This document shows, one piece after another, positions 25,449 through 38,818 of a stretch of DNA of 64,000 nt (positions are counted from its first letter, which is position 1; every line of letters starts with the position of its first letter). This DNA is from Antedon bifida (Eukaryota; Echinodermata; Crinoidea; Comatulida; Antedonidae). Both the position numbers and the translations under genes were made by a program. The stretch covers positions 7,254,001 through 7,318,000 of the forward strand of contig OY727102.1 in assembly GCA_963402885.1 (NCBI GenBank), written 5' to 3'. The notes beneath the pieces are model-generated. The model was not told the origin of the DNA and did no database searches. It worked only from the letters and a program-made list of their open reading frames with translations.

Positions 25449-28008
25449 CTTTCTAGCTTTTCCTGTACACCAACTTCCTCAACCGCAATCGGTCTATATC
25501 TCTTACTTACTCCCTCTCCTAGATAGTTATATAGTAGGCTTACTATTCTTTTAAATATGCTCCAAACAATTCGGTGTTTGTATATATGCCGTTAAAATGG
25601 CGGTTGTGAACGTTTCCAGTGATATTTGGAACAATTTTACATCCTCACACCAGTCGGTATGTACGCGAATACATCGGCTAAATTGCTACGACTGAAGCTT
25701 ATGAATTATTCATTAATTTACAACGGTCAGGACTGCATCATATTTTACATAGGGGTGTGTATGTTGCACGTATAAAATTGAACTTTACCTCATAAAACTG
25801 GCATTTGCGTCATAAATGGCTGTGTACATTGCTTAGAGATTCATTACTAAATTATATTGTAGGCTAAAGCATACGTTGAATATAATCGAAATTATTATCT
25901 TTCAATTTAATAATAATAATAACAATAGGCCTATGTTAATTTAATTTTTTCTTTTAATAGGTAGGAATTGAGGCTAAATAAAACAAAACTGTTTCATATC
26001 TGGCTTTTTTCTAATAACAGAGTTCTATTTGCTATTCGTTGGCGATGTTATTGATAGCGTTTAAACAAAGACAACCGTACATTTATATCAACATTATATT
26101 TCATGTGGGCCTACTGTATATTTCAAGCAGGCCTACTGTAATGAAAATACAGTAGGCCTAAACGTCAACACAGCCAGAAAACTAGTCATTAAATCGAAAA
26201 TAATGTTGGCTTGACATATCCACAAATATTAATTTGTTATAATTTTTTTTTTTAATTGAAATTTATACAGTACCGTAGTTTGTCGTATATGTTTTTATTC
26301 TGCCAAAGTAAACAATTGTTTATTTAGTCTGTTTCTTCGGTTTATGATTTTTCTGCCAATGTAAGCAATTAACACTGCTTTGTTTTATATATTTATTCTA
26401 CCAGGTAAGCAATGTTCATTATATTGCATTATAATTATTACATGTTATTACAGTATTGCCCCAACCTTTACAAAGATGGTAGTAAAATTAACCCCAATAT
26501 GATTCTTTCTTCAATAAAAATATTTCCCCATGTTTGATGTAGGCTTACGTTTATGGAAACTATAGCCTATAATTATACATATAAGTTTTGATTTTATCAA
26601 GACGAAATTTAGGAATCCTGGAGAAGTATTAAACAGTACGTGTTGCTGATCAAAACCATCGTCATAAAAAGCAAGGCCATGTACATGGCTGCAGTCGCGT
26701 GCTCAAGTTAGTGTTTACCGACATAGTGATATGTAGAGTAAAAATACTAGGGAGCCGTGCATATACATCAAGTGGATAATACTTTTAAAATTACAAGAGT
26801 GATAGATTATGGATTTTCATTTTGATAAGACAATATTAATTTATATGCTAAGCCTACTGCGTGGTGTTATGATTTTTAAATAAATATATCACAGGGTCTT
26901 ATACTGTACAAACACCGCCCAGCGTCTCTTTGTATTAAACCTGTTGACTTTCATTCTACAAACGTGTGATTCAACATTACTGATCTCTCTCATCACTCCT
27001 TCATTTTATTGTTAATATTTGATTGTAGACACTTCAGTAATGTCTATTTACTCACGCTGATCTAGGCGGTAAATGCATTCGGTGAGCTATTTTTATGAAC
27101 AGATATTTTCACGATTTTTGCAGCTCAAATTTAAGGTTTAAGCAAACAATTATCAATACAATGCCAATTCTGGAGGCAATCTGAAACACTTAATACTAAG
27201 CCAAATGTAAAAAAAAAAAGAATTTAAAGAATCTTCAAATTATTTTAATTTCAAATCAAATTATATATTAAAAAAATCTTTTAAAAGTAAATCCTTCTCA
27301 CTATTTCACCATTTTGCTTAAATCCAGCTTTATTTTATATATTGTATTAATTTTTAGGATTTTTTTTATTTTAGACTACCCTATTTTATTACTACTATTA
27401 TTTGTAGACATTTGTTTAACAATGTACAGTATATCCCTTTAATTTTTCACTCCTTTTTTAAAACATTGTAAATATCCGTCTTTGTATTGTGGGTTTTTTT
27501 CAGTTTTATTAATCTTCTTGTCTTTTTATCAATGTTTTTTAATCAATTGCTCTAAAAAAACAGCATATGTAAAACAGGTGCAATATCTATACCTGTATGT
27601 TTTTTATCCTTTATAAAATAAGTTTTTAAATAAATAAATAAATAATTAAGCCTATACATAAATGGCAGGTCATTATATCAATTCGTAATCAAAACCATTC
27701 ATTTTAATGATGTATTGTCTCTCTCCTTTTAGGCCTGTTTTCTGCGGTAGGGTTTATGTTGCTGTCTGTCACAACTCATCAGTAGGCCTACACGAAATGA
27801 GAAACCCTTTCACAATTAGTAATTACTGAACGACCAAAATTAACTTTGACGAAAGAAACATGCGCTTCAAAAATTCCTTTTATGTTTTTTTTTGGCGTGT
27901 CAAAACCTAGCAAACATGGCTTGTTTATATTCTCCCAGACAGAATAATTGTGTTTTAATTCATAATTTTCATTTAATAATGCTGTACATTTATTTTTTAT
28001 TGTGTGAA

Positions 28009-28325
28009 TTAAAGATGTATTGTCCTCCAAAAACATGAAAAATGAAGATTAATTAAATCAGACTTATAAAATGTTATTTTGTAGTTTTAATAAAGGTAAT
28101 CCCTTTCGTTAAAAAAAAAAAGTTTTTCATATAAAATCACAAATAAATGGTCAAATTCAACCAAAACCCCATTTTTTGCTTTAAATTACAGTTTTTTCGG
28201 GTAAATACATTTTTGTTCGATTCAATTTTTGTTTAAAGTGGATAACTATTATGTGACATTAAAATGGCATATTCAATGAAAAAATATTTAAAAAATTATT
28301 TTTCAGGGGGACAGTACATCTTTAA
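28009..28325. mobile_element. TTAA-type MITE, TTAAAGATGTATTGTCC ends
   Basis: The left end is TTAAAGATGTATTGTCC and the right end GGGACAGTACATCTTTAA, an inverted repeat of about 17 bp beginning in TTAA, the target typical of piggyBac and Kolobok families. Relatives with the same ends are at 39718-40980 and 44940-45493. No transposase is present. Confidence 0.8.
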
Positions 28326-29353
28326 TAGCCCTATATATATAAATATGAATCGGCAAAAACTAATTTTATTTTACATCTTTTTTTAACCTTTCTATTTTCT
28401 TTTTTATCAGATTTAAATATGATTTCTTTGTGTCAGCTATGGTAACTGCTACTCGACATCCTATGGCAAATGTTTCTCCAACAAGATTAATAATAATGCA
28501 AGACTTGTAGGCCTATTAATTCAGCAGTAATATATAGATATAGTTCTGTTTTCCCGTTAAAAAATAGAGCAAATATCAAGATTATATCATGGAATCTTCG
28601 AGATTTTAGCGTGTAGTTTGTATAGTAGTGAGCACCACCAAAGGAAACAGACATAATCATATTTATATTACAAAAGTATTTATTAAGAAATACGATTAAA
28701 ATTTACAACAGCAGACCGTACAAAATTGTAGGTCTGTAATTGTTAAAAATTGACCATTTTAGCTATCTACAACAGTTAGACTGTGTGTAACATATAGAAA
28801 ACCATTATTTCAACGTCTATTTGAGATACAGTTTTTAAAGATAGGCCTAGGCCTAACCAACATATTGTTGGGCATCTGTTGTATTAGAAGGCCTCTAGTA
28901 GATCGCATTATGAACCCAATCTGACGGTTTGTGGGTAAAATGGCGAATCTATAGTTTTTTCAACAATCAAAATTACTAACACACAATAAAGCTATTAATA
29001 CTAAAATATACATCTAGTGCATAGAAACTATAATCTATAACATGACATTTTATATTTATTTTTATACGTACAAGAGAACCATGGGACATTTAAATTTAAA
29101 CCTACTATTTAAACAATGTATTTTACACCTTGTAGTACAATCTAGGCATACGAGTTTAAATTATTTTTGTTAAACTCCCAAATTTTACTTTATGAACCCC
29201 GAAAGTGATCTCTGTTTAGGGGAGACCTATAGTAGTATTAAACCATGCAATTAGGCACACAACAATGTTATTCATGCATGAGTCACCATTATATATGTCA
29301 TTAGTTAAACCAGTATGATTTAATAGTAAATTAAAATGAACCAGTCAAGCGGA

Positions 29354-29919
29354 CTAAAAGCTGGAATGTCTGGATACGGATGGTTTATTAGGCGTACGTT
29401 TGGCCGTCGTCTGATGATCCATATAAGTAGTACTCATTCTTGTCTGCTGGAAATCTTTCTCTTGAAGTCTGAAACAGTTAAATGGGAAATAACCACGGCA
29501 CCTGGTAAAATGTAAGCTGCATTTTAAACCACACCCAGAGAAGCAGAATGATGAAAAGGAAAATACACATGATGAAAACATTCAATGATGATGATATGAT
29601 ATCCATTAGATGATGAACAGATGAGTGATAAGCTTTTAGAAGTTCTAGAGAAATAAAGAAAAATGACGGTAGTACAAATATGAATTCAATGAGTTCAATT
29701 ATGAGAGCTTTTTCGTATTTGAAAAATACGAGGGTTAGCAATTCGTAACTGATCTACATGAGTATCGGTGAAGTCATCGACAAGTTTGCAAGACACATTT
29801 CTATCAACGAAAAAAACATTTACATCGATTTCCGAGCAATTTTTAATATTTCGCATGAATTTAACGAACTCTATATTTTCGTAAATGAGGTAGTTAGTAA
29901 GAAAGTTAATAAAACTCAT
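29354..29919 (-). pseudogene. possible small single-pass membrane protein fragment
   Basis: Three adjacent minus-strand frames: 29695-29919 (FINFLTNYLIYENIEF), overlapping 29478-29741 (with a strong hydrophobic span, NVFIMCIFLFIILLLWVWF), and a hydrophilic Ser/Thr/Lys-rich end at 29354-29470 preceded by a plausible CAG acceptor. A frame change is needed between the first two. I do not recognise it. It may be a broken gene, a lineage-specific exon, or chance in AT-rich DNA. Confidence 0.2.
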
Positions 29920-30174
29920 TAAGAATAGATATTATTAGAATGAATGGATTGATGAATATTTAATGAACCAACAAATATAATATCAAGCAAAAGAGGTTAA
30001 AAGTATTAGTAACAACTAAAATAATATGAAATGCAATATATAAATGAGGTACGGTATATGAAAGCAAAATAAATATAAAACTAACTGTATGTTTGAAAAT
30101 GAATTAAATAATAATAGCCAGTATGAATTTACTTGATTATAATTTACAGTATTGATAAACCCAAAATTCATATT

Positions 30175-33100
30175 TTAAAGCCATTTTGCTTGAGGTTTTA
30201 AAATCGGTTCAGATTGGGTTACCTTTTTACTTCTTACGTCACTCACCTGTTGACCACGTCTAGTTGGGGATGGTGGCATCAGCATGAATGCCAACAATTC
30301 AATAAAATAAACCATTAAAGCACACCCAACACCAATCAACATCAAGTAGTACACGCCTTGTAGATCTACAGCTGTTAACGAATAAAGACCTTGTCTCTCC
30401 CATAACGTTTCCCTTTCACAATCAGAGTTATAATCAAACCATCGTTGTTCTAATTTATCCATTGTTCCATCTTCGTAGAGCTTCTCAATAGCGTAGGATA
30501 ACTGATCGCGAAGTGGTGATCCAGCTTGAACTGCGAAGCCATACATGCTTCTGGTGATAAAGCCATCAGTAATCAGAAGATCACATGGTTTACGATAAGC
30601 TTCGTACTTAAGTATTGCAGACTCAGCAAGGAACGCGTAATCTCCGTTGCTCTCCCTCACACGACGGACACCATCACTGACAAAGTCAACTAGTGGATCT
30701 GGATATGCTGTAGAAATGTATCCCCAAACTCGTTGGTAATCTGGATCCGTGGAGTTCTTGAAGAAATCGTAAGTCGAACCTTCCTTGACGCAGCCATAAT
30801 TAACTTGGATCTGTTCAAGAAGATCTTTAGCGGTTCTGATAAAAGCGGCCTTCTTTGATGCCGTCATATACGGACTTAGATTCAACCCGTACAGAAAAAC
30901 CATAATGAGACAGAAGACCCACCAGAAACCAGTGAGGACACGTCCTGCATGTGATCTCGGTGAAGCATCATAACTTTGCAGGAACATAGTAGACACAGAG
31001 AACCACGAAGAATTGCGTAAGTTAAAATTATCAGCATTTTCTTCATAGACGTCACCATTTTCAGCTAGTGCTCTCCATTCTGATGGATTCATTTTATTAA
31101 CACAATACATCATAAGGGTAAACATCGCCATTGCAAACGCATTGAGGAACCAAACTTCGACACCAAATGGATACATCATGCTGAATGGGTATTCATGTAC
31201 GAAACTTGGATGTTTGATAAGAACCTGTATCCCACTACGCATAAAAGGAATGGAGAAGTCTACAAAGCTGTCACGATCCTCTGTAATTGTCAATGGTCCT
31301 GCTGCGATATCAGCTCTCTATAAAAAAAAAACGGAACATTTTTCAGAAGACTTTCTCACAATTAGGCGCATTATGTTATTACAGTATACACGTGCTGGAT
31401 AATGCAGCAGTGTAAATGGTTCCTCTTCTTCTTCCGTTTTCCTCTTATGATATTTTATGAATAATTGTGTGTGTAAAGCGCTTAGAAACATTGTATTAGG
31501 CACTATTACTACCATTACTATTATTATTAAAAGTACAGTAAGTAAATGTGTACATACCCCTCTAATAATTTCGCCAATCATTCCAGTCCACTCATTACTA
31601 AAGAGATTTCTTGAACCATACTTGTTGTCCGATACCAAGTCTACTTCATATTCAAACTTATCAGCAGGAATGACGTTTTGTATTTCTTTCAGAAGATCCA
31701 TAATATAACCCTCGAAACGCTCATTACCAATTGGGTTTGGGTTTCGATCAGGATTATCGATAATAACGGGTCTGTCGTCATCATCTGTGTCATACTGGGT
31801 GAGTCGAAGAAATGGAGGTTGCTATATTTAAATAGAAATACATATTTACATCAGTTCAATAATCAGTAGCAACAAGATAATAATTGTCTTAATAAAGTAA
31901 TATAGATGTGTGGTAAGTCGATTCTCCACTAGGCGAATTTGTTCGCGCGAATAGAAAGCCTTATACGCATGCGTAGATAGGGATTTGGAAGATGGAAACA
32001 TGAATACGCATGCGAATAACCTTGAGCTTTCGATTCGCGTCAACAAATTCGCCTAGTGAATAAGCTTTATAGTACCTCGATTGATACGATCTTAAGGATT
32101 CTCTCAGATGCCTGTCTGTAGGCATCCACACTCATTCTAGTATTACTTCTCCATTGGCTTTTCCATCGGTCTTCCCAAAATTCTATATTCTGAGCCCATT
32201 CACCTCTCTGAGAGTAAATAAAGTAAATACAAAGAGTAAGTGGAATAAGCTACATATATATTTGTCAACTTAGATTGCCTATTGTACGTTCAAACACGAC
32301 AACAGGTAGTTTTATGAAAAAAGAATAAACAGAAATTCTTACAATTTGTTCGATTGTCTCTCCTTGACCACTGATAACCATAATTGAGTAATTGACCCGA
32401 TTACCATTTTCACCGAATGCAACGTTTCCAGAAAGACCTTCAAAGTTATAGTACTGGAGATCATTAGATAAAGGACTTTCTGGTGGAGGTGATCTATCTG
32501 AGGGGCACTCCCGCATGATAGTATCACCAGGAAGAATAGTGAATTCTGGGAGTCCAGGATCTTGCTGCATTACTCGCTCTCTGTAGCGTCTGACGCCATG
32601 ACCGATGGCAATAACTGAATCAAATGCTAAGCGCTCTCTGAAAGGCCAATCTCGAAGAGGAACGTTAATGGTCGTTGGCACCGCATAGTTCAACTCTTGG
32701 GTATAGTTAAGTGTAAACCGGGTCAGATAGACCTGATTTAAGCTGATTCGTTCCAGAAAAGTACGATCGATGAAGACGCCCTGCCAAAAAGAGATGAAAG
32801 CATAATAACTGTGCTTCATTTATTTTCAATATTCTCATACAATTTTTACTTGAATATAGAACATTGGTACTTACAATATTTGCAAGAACCCAATGATAAC
32901 CGCTACTCATCACACCAAGTTTCATGGCCTATACGATAAATAAAAAAAAAGTCACATTTTATAAATAAAACAGAAAAAACGTTTACGTTGTACAACACTA
33001 TTATAAGCTTTCTAGTCGTTAATGAAATTAAGCGACCATTATAAAATAGGAATATACCATCATGCAACTATGACATGCGACAGTTACGCAAATACGCGTA

Positions 33101-35937
33101 ATTTGATCAATTTCGAGAGAGATGTTTGGATGATCTATCTATTTGTCATAATTATTGCGTTTGCGTGCGTGCTTGCGTTGCGCCTTAGATAAAGTACGGC
33201 GGGACAATGGTGAGAAAGATAGCGACATACTAATCATGTGACAAAACAAGGGCATCCTTACCTGTTGAAGAATGTTGTATGTGGTCGTCTCTGCCTGTGT
33301 ATACAGAAGAATATTCTTTACACGTCCTTCTCGTAATTGTTCAGCAAGGAACGGAAAGTTGTCGTTTGTTAGTTGACGTGACGTGATGTTCCAATCATAC
33401 ATATTACCGGCACTTATAACTGGTTCCAAATTTCGAAATACTTTAAAGAAATTTTAACAAAACAAAACAAAATTTAAATATTATCACAAATGACTTTTTT
33501 TTCTAATTAAACGCAGTAACATTTAAAGTAAAGTTATCTTTCATCACTATCTTGATATACGGTAATAAGACTGAAATACAGCAATGTTTTTAATCCTACT
33601 TACTTTCTTCATAATCATAAATGACGATAAAATCACGCCACTTAAAATAGTCCAAAATCTCTATCAGAAACTGGCCAACGTCTTCTGGGGATGGATACAT
33701 CTTAAACGCCACAGAGCCGGAGTTTAGGGAACCCTGATCGAGGCCAAATATAGGCATTGATGCGTGACTTGCTACACCAGCAACATCTCGACAAGTTTTA
33801 CAAATATCCTCCGGAACGATCATTGCAGTAAGACGTCTCTCGCGTACCATAGTATTGCAGACTAGAAGGTGAAAAAGAAATGTTTTAACATTTAAATAAA
33901 GTATCTGTTTAGGAAAAAGACTGTATTAGCGGTGAAATGGTGATGCCGACGGTGTGGCCTATAATGGCAGGTAAATGATGATTGACCATGTCGCACGATT
34001 AAATATGGCGCTTCATAAAGAGCAAATGATAAACAAATACTACTCACTATCTTGAATGGCAGAATACGTATATTCTGTTGTCAGTTTAAGTTCACTAATG
34101 GTAGCAAGATGCAAATCCGAGAGATAGCTAACATTCTGATTGATAGATTGAATAGCATCTCTTATAATGTTTTTGTACCGGTCTCCGTCACCAGTTTCTT
34201 CTCCAAACATAGCTCCTAAAATTAAAATACAAAAACACTTTTCATAACAAGAGTTGAAATCAATAATACTACCGAAAAAAAATGCGGATTTATTTAAACA
34301 AATATACAGTTATTAAGATATCTCTATTTTGTATAAAAATTTTAAAATTATGAATGGAAGTTATAAACAATACTAATAATAATATATTATTTCTACTGTA
34401 CTACCAAAATAAATTCGTTAGAACAAAATAAATTCGTTAAAATAATAAAGTCAACATTACACGCTTCTGGTACTTTTGATTTTTTTTCAACTATCTAGCA
34501 ATATTTACAGATTGATAAAAGTTGGTAAGTTAGCTCTTTGAATTCCTACTACAGATTTGTGGGGATTTACGTTGTGAGTATTTCCGGTAGATTAGTAATG
34601 GTGTTTCTCACTTGATGGGAATCCTTAAAAGTGTGCTAAGATTTACCAGGTGTGTAGGTCAGATCCTACACTGAATTTTATCTAAATTAATCACTCAATG
34701 AGAGAAGATAAAGTACGGAGGCCTACTTAAAGTGAAAGCGATAATCAATTATTTAAACCTATGTCTAAATAAACCGAAAGAATGTACAGTATGTATGAGA
34801 ATATTAAATGATAATTTAAAACGGAAAATAATATGAATCAAATGGTGTCATATTTCAATTTTCATAAATACCTGTAAATAAATGCAACAAAATGTCGCAA
34901 TGAAGAAATAATTAATGGTTCATCATTATGAATACTATTTATATCTATTACATTAAAACTTTAAATCTCTGAGACCATTCAGTTTGCATTGGTTTGATTT
35001 ATAGACTCGTTGTTTTACATAACACAGAATTACATTTTAACATAGACGCTAATAATAAACGGAACTTCTCTGGTAGGCCTATAGCTCACATTTATTTTTA
35101 GTAATATTTTTATTTTATCACAATACGTTATTATAAATATTAACCTAAACTATACAAAAATATAAGTTATTTATTTAATAAATATTGTAAGGCTATGCTT
35201 CTAGAACTGAATAGTTGCTAACTTCTTTTGAATTGAGTGTAGGAATAAAATAATGTGAGTTCACTGCCGAAAATATGAGATGTTATTAATGTTAGCGAGC
35301 TCAGCATCACGCTTCAGGGTACGCCAACTTTTATGAAGAACACAGCGGGAAGACGAAATTTGAATTTGAAACTCTCCACTGACGACTGCTTGTGGGCAAA
35401 TATTTTAGAATATCACAGTTGGTAGATGTCATATATCGGCTTACAATCTGTTGTGATACCGCCATAACACTCTTTCTAATAATGGTTTGCTAATTTGCAT
35501 ATAATGAATAGTAGAACCGTTGCTTAATGTACATTCCAAAAACCATCCAAGATGGCACCGTCTCAAGATAGCACCAATGGGATAGAACTCAGACTTAGAC
35601 CCAAATTTATTCTTACATGACATGAAGTTGGACATCATCTATAGGCCTATACATATTTTAATTGTACAATTTAATATTAACCAATATAGTTTGATACAGT
35701 TTCGATGTAATATGGTCTAAATTAGTTTTAATGGTGGTTGGACTATAATATATGTTCATAACAAATAACTAAAACTGTCGCCATTAATATTGTGGCTTAC
35801 CTAGTTTTGAAACTAAAGATAAAGCAAAATAATTAATCAATGAATCTATACTCACCAATGCTTACTTGAGCGGCAAAATTCTGTTCTATGCATAAGACCA
35901 CAAACAAGGTGCCCAGAAATATCCACTGCCCTGTCAT
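30175..35937 (-). CDS. ionotropic glutamate receptor, kainate-like (gene C), complete
   Basis: Predicted glutamate-gated channel subunit of 905 aa. Coding exons: 35856-35937, 34048-34215, 33604-33861, 33262-33440, 32875-32928, 32343-32780, 32076-32207, 31558-31821, 30175-31317, all in phase with GT/AG sites. Signal peptide MTGQWIFLGTLFVVLCIEQ, amino-terminal domain, S1 (IMDLLKEI, DLVSDNKYG), TM1 near 578-598, pore loop 626-645, TM3 656-673, S2, TM4 near 846-866, short basic tail ending QAKWL. Ligand-contact positions are intact (P533, T535, R540, S706-T707, E757); S2 cysteines are at 770 and 825. The Q/R site is L638, and SYTANLAAF reads LYGLNLSPY (667-675), including a proline. CKTC lies at 104-107. 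Exon 32343-32780 is the fusion of two exons found in A and B. A MITE lies 11 bp from the donor of exon 32076-32207. Binding may be preserved while gating is changed. Confidence 0.9.
31440..31535. repeat. SINE-tail fragment with GTAAAGCGCTTAGA core
   Basis: TGTGTAAAGCGCTTAGAAAC then TATTAGGCACTATTACTACC and an ATT-rich tail resemble the conserved 3' tail of dispersed invertebrate SINEs (from memory). It lies in the 240-bp intron before the last exon of gene C. Confidence 0.5.
31920..32064. mobile_element. MITE with GGCGAATTTGTTCG terminal inverted repeats, copy 2
   Basis: ATTCTCCACTAGGCGAATTT on the left and AAATTCGCCTAGTGAAT on the right form terminal inverted repeats. The interior has two ACGCATGCG words in inverted order. 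It fills most of the gene C intron 31822-32075 and lies 11 bp from the splice donor. It is related to 2445-2790 in gene A but occupies a different intron. Confidence 0.8.
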
Positions 35938-37295
35938 AATTTATCGCCTTTCCCGGCTTTCTACCGACGTTTGTTCCAATTTATGTTACTCCTATAATAA
36001 ATACCAATACTTTTAGACCCAATCTACAAATAACACAATTTCAGTTAATTAACTGTTTATCCAAACGCCAAAATGCGACTTTTCTGATCTTTCCTTACTA
36101 TGGCATCAGTTAATAGGCCGACATCATACAAACGGTAAACGAGCCAAGCGATGTTTCGCGATTTGAATATTCATTTTGGTTCTTCAAAACTGGACGATAA
36201 TACTTTGTCCGTAGGGATGTTCATATCAATGAGTAACTGTAACTTTTTAATTATAATCATCGGATGTTCATATTTTTTGTTAGAGTTTCGTTTGAATAAT
36301 CAAACAATTGTGTACACATAGTTTGAATCAATTGTTTAGAGTGCTAAGCGTCTGTTTATTCGGCGGGGGATTAAGATGCAGTGTAAACGTGTTTGTTCTT
36401 CCAACAAATAAAGTCGTTATGGCCTTAGTACAATTGGTACCAGTATTTTACGATATAAAAAGAGCATTTATTTCGAATATAACATTCCTGAAGATTTACT
36501 CATATACTTTCCAAAATAGAGAGGTTTATATAATCAGCATACATATTCAGTACTTACATAATACAAACAAAAAATGTTTCCAACGTTGAATAATGACTAA
36601 GTAAGAAGAAGTGGATTTGATTTTTGTTTTGTTTAAATTAGAAAATCGGAGTAGCCCTATTTTAAAGTATATCGCATATACTAATGGGAATGGGAACCTC
36701 CTGACTATAAAAATATGAAATCGTCTGGATAATAATTCGCAGAAGAAGAAATATAGTTTGAATATTTAATTTACATTTTACAGATTAAAAAAATCGATGG
36801 ATTTGGATTTGATGAACTAAATAAAATCGTCGGATTTAGATACCGTACTTAATAAATGTCCAATCAATAGAAAATACGTATGGAATGAAATAAATATGTA
36901 GGATTGGTCAAAAGTATGTACGGAGTATATGCATGTAATATAGGCCTTACAAGTGAACATATGTAGAAGTGTAACAACATATATATCGGGTGAAAAATAT
37001 ATAAAGAGGGGAAAAATCTTTGATAAAGTTTGTACAATGTAGCCTATGCACTATTTTAATAGTGTCTACATTTTACAAACTTTATGAAAACATTTTTTTA
37101 CATGAATTAAAAAAAATGATAGGCCTAATGCGGCATCGATAGTGTTCTTTTAATATAACATGGAATAATAAATCTAACATGGACAAATTGTCCATGATCT
37201 ACAATAATTGAAGATTAAAATACCTGTTTACACTATACTAATAAACGACGATAAATATATAAACTTTTTTTCTACAAAAATAAATCTTAGAACTA

Positions 37296-37552
37296 TAGGG
37301 ATGATAACCATTCAAGCTGTCTTCGGTGAAAATAATATTTTCTAAAACCCAATCAAATGACGTCATGAAAAGTAAGAAAACTATGATACTACCAGGGAAG
37401 AGTTAAATTAAGAGTGAATTTAACTCTTCCCTGATACTACCTACTCGCCTACCTAATACTATCAAATTACGTCATGATCAATAAGAACATGACGTAATTT
37501 GATCAAACTTGTGTATTATTTTCATCGAATACAGTATGAATGGTTATCCTAG
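37296..37552. mobile_element. MITE with nested perfect hairpins
   Basis: The outer ends pair: GATGATAACCATTCA (left) with TGAATGGTTATCC (right), each followed inward by GAAAATAAT or its complement. Inside are two further hairpins: CAGGGAAGAGTTAAATT with its exact complement around a 7-base loop (about 37392-37432), and TCAAATTACGTCATG with its exact complement around an 11-base loop (about 37464-37504). Confidence 0.75.
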
Positions 37553-37608
37553 GACACTTTTTCTGTAGTACAAAATGTATACCGTATATATTATTCGTGT
37601 TTATTGTT

Positions 37609-37950
37609 TAGGAGGGTTTTTAGGGGGCGTTTATTATATATTTATTTTTTGGGGGTCTAATATGATAACATGTATAATCATATAAATACCCTATAGATTT
37701 GAAAAAAAAAATACAACACAATTAATATCGAGAAGTGATAAAATACAGTAAAAATTGTATCAAAATGCTTGGTAAATTGTAGATCATGTCAATCAATGAA
37801 TTCTACTACAAATAGAAATATTGTGTAACTGTACATGCATGTATGTGGAGGGGCATTTATTCGAGGAAATAAATAAAGGCCCCGGGGCATTATTATTATT
37901 TTTCAAAGCGGGGCGTTTATTCGAATAAATACGGTATTTATCTATTTATC
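37609..37950. repeat. relic repeat with GGGGCGTTTATTCGAATAAA words
   Basis: GGGGGCGTTTATTATA near 37622, GGGGCATTTATTCGAGG near 37851 and GGGGCGTTTATTCGAATAAA near 37911 are related words in the same orientation. The last ends in AATACGGTA. It resembles ends of widespread DNA-transposon-derived repeats; no coding sequence is present. Confidence 0.5.
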
Positions 37951-38818
37951 GTCTGTAGTATAAACGCTGGCCTTATAAAGAATGGGTTAAAATGAACTTC
38001 ATTATAAAAAAAATAGAAAATAATGAATGTAGGTGACGCAATTACGGTCCATAGATTTTATATATGTGTGTACATTATTATATCTGCTGCAGTGTAAGTC
38101 GATGATCCTGTCACTGTATTTGAATTAAAAACTAAAGATCATAAAAATACTATACAAATAAAAGTATAAATCTGATAATTTATTCGTTTGCTGTATAAAT
38201 AGTAGTATGCATAGTACAATGTTTCAAAATAGCACCACAATAAACAATACTGCTGTACAATTTAGACCAATTCAAACAAACTGTAAATTCATGCATTTTC
38301 AGCAAACATCTATTATTATACCTCTATCTCATGTGTGCCAGAGTTCAATCGACTAAAGGCAAGTAATAATCTTTTATAGTACAGTACTAAATGAAATTCC
38401 AATCAATGTCTATAGAAAATTTTTGTTTCTAGATTTAGGCAATATATGTACAATCACTAAAATAATATTCTTTTATTTCAAAGGAAACTGATTATAGGTT
38501 GCAAGTTTCATCCACATAAAGTTTCACTATATACAGATATTACTGTAATTTAAAGATGTTATCTTTCATACAAAAGGGTGATGAAAATGTGATATAATAA
38601 TAACAGTCCATATTCTTAAAAAAGAACTCCCATCCCCAATGTTTATGACCTGGCACATGTCCACACATAGGCTACTGCTAATAACTATAAATTCCAAGCC
38701 AAAGCAGAACTGAAAAATGAGGTAAATTCAAATTGGGTGACCAAGGTGAGTGATTTCATAGCTTTATGTGAAAAGATTGAACACAATTTAGAATCACATT
38801 CACAGATAAATTCTTAAG

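Larger units (their letters stand above)
25449..30174. other. intergenic region between receptor genes B and C
   Basis: The upstream flank of gene B and downstream flank of gene C. It is AT-rich. Apart from a TTAA-flanked repeat (28009-28325) and a weak membrane-protein-like reading frame (29354-29919), I see no gene. The gene B promoter should lie just upstream of 25448, but no clear TATA or initiator element can be asserted. Confidence 0.5.

Noticed and set aside
29478..29741. Alternative C-terminal exon of receptor gene C
   Set aside because: Gene C already ends cleanly at 30175, and no donor near its end points to this segment; left as a low-confidence separate fragment.
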